From positions 1 to 5,625 of the forward strand of contig JAFTNX010000051.1 of NCBI GenBank assembly GCA_017451665.1: a DNA stretch of 5,625 nt, in the 5' to 3' direction. Within the stretch, counting starts at the first letter, position 1; every line of letters starts with the position of its first letter. The translations under genes and the position numbers were made by a program. Positions 5,386 through 5,625 of the stretch are shown piece after piece. Below the pieces are notes generated by a model. It was not told the origin of the DNA. It did no database searches and worked only from the letters and a program-made list of their open reading frames with translations. Source of the stretch: Oscillospiraceae bacterium. GTDB taxonomy: Bacteria; Bacillota; Clostridia; Oscillospirales; Ruminococcaceae.

Positions 5386-5625
5386 TTATTGTCTCACGAC
5401 AAGATTTTTAAGTTTTTCAAAAAGTTTTCCTACAGTACTTTTTTCGTCACAAATATCAGCTTTAATCTGTTTTTTAGCAACAAGTGGAACACTTTCCACA
5501 AGTCTGTCATCAACATAGAAATTCACAACGCCAAGTTCATCACCATTCACAACTGGCGCATAATAAAAGCTATACACAAGCACTTCTGCCTTAACCTTTG
5601 AAAGTTCATCAGCAAAAAGTGGTGC
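5386..5625 (-). CDS. D-alanyl-D-alanine carboxypeptidase-like protein (PBP5 family), C-terminal domain
   Basis: This gene is cut by the right edge of the window; the frame is open to base 5625 and gives 79 residues ending at TAA 5386-5388. The visible part resembles the C-terminal beta domain of low-molecular-mass penicillin-binding proteins (peptidase S11, PBP5 C-terminal domain). It has a run of strands with APVVNGDELGVVNFYVDD, then RLVESVPLVAKKQIKADI, like the KGDxVGxxxxxxxGKxxxxxPLVA pattern of that domain. A charged amphipathic helix (KLFEKLKNLVVRQ) closes the protein, as expected for membrane-surface attachment. The catalytic SxxK domain and signal peptide would lie outside the window, so the activity (trimming D-Ala from peptidoglycan stem peptides) is inferred. 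An internal GTG at 5583 is not the real start. Linkage to rluB fits a common Firmicute order in which dacB/dacF-type genes lie near rluB. Confidence 0.75.
   Translation of the reverse strand, partial: APLFADELSKVKAEVLVYSFYYAPVVNGDELGVVNFYVDDRLVESVPLVAKKQIKADICDEKSTVGKLFEKLKNLVVRQ

Overview
The window looks like chromosomal DNA from an anaerobic, AT-leaning Firmicute, most likely a Clostridia/Ruminococcaceae-type organism (inferred from protein style, strong AGGAGG-type ribosome binding sites and gene content; no species can be named). There is no mobile element, phage gene, CRISPR array, rRNA or tRNA. It is densely coded.

Layout. (1) Plus strand, 1-822: the C-terminal part of a short-form malic enzyme, then an 80-residue four-cysteine TSCPD-domain protein. 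(2) 823-901: a convergent junction with two hairpins, one of which reads as an intrinsic terminator on both strands. (3) Minus strand, 4226 down to 865: a self-contained three-gene unit with a near-consensus promoter, a leader with a hairpin at its 5' end, a carboxyltransferase beta/12S-like subunit, a free-standing biotin carrier protein, an OadA/5S-like pyruvate/oxaloacetate carboxyltransferase, then the shared terminator. (4) Minus strand, 5625 down to 4239: the C-terminus of a D-Ala-D-Ala carboxypeptidase-like protein, an RsuA/RluB-family rRNA pseudouridine synthase, and a small GNAT-like protein of unknown function that is translationally coupled to it.

How the genes fit together. The three biotin-system subunits match the parts list of a soluble transcarboxylase: 12S-like CoA-ester carboxyltransferase, 1.3S biotin carrier and 5S-like keto-acid carboxyltransferase. 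The unit has a promoter at one end and a terminator at the other, and it contains no membrane beta subunit of a sodium-pumping decarboxylase. It would therefore move a carboxyl group between oxaloacetate/pyruvate and an acyl-CoA, unless a membrane subunit is encoded elsewhere. The facing malic enzyme also makes pyruvate from a C4 acid, so the locus reads as a C4/C3 interconversion node.

The most unusual item is the 12S-like subunit. It is short (460 residues) and departs from the family at several normally conserved motifs, so its acyl-CoA substrate is uncertain. The rest of the window is ordinary housekeeping.
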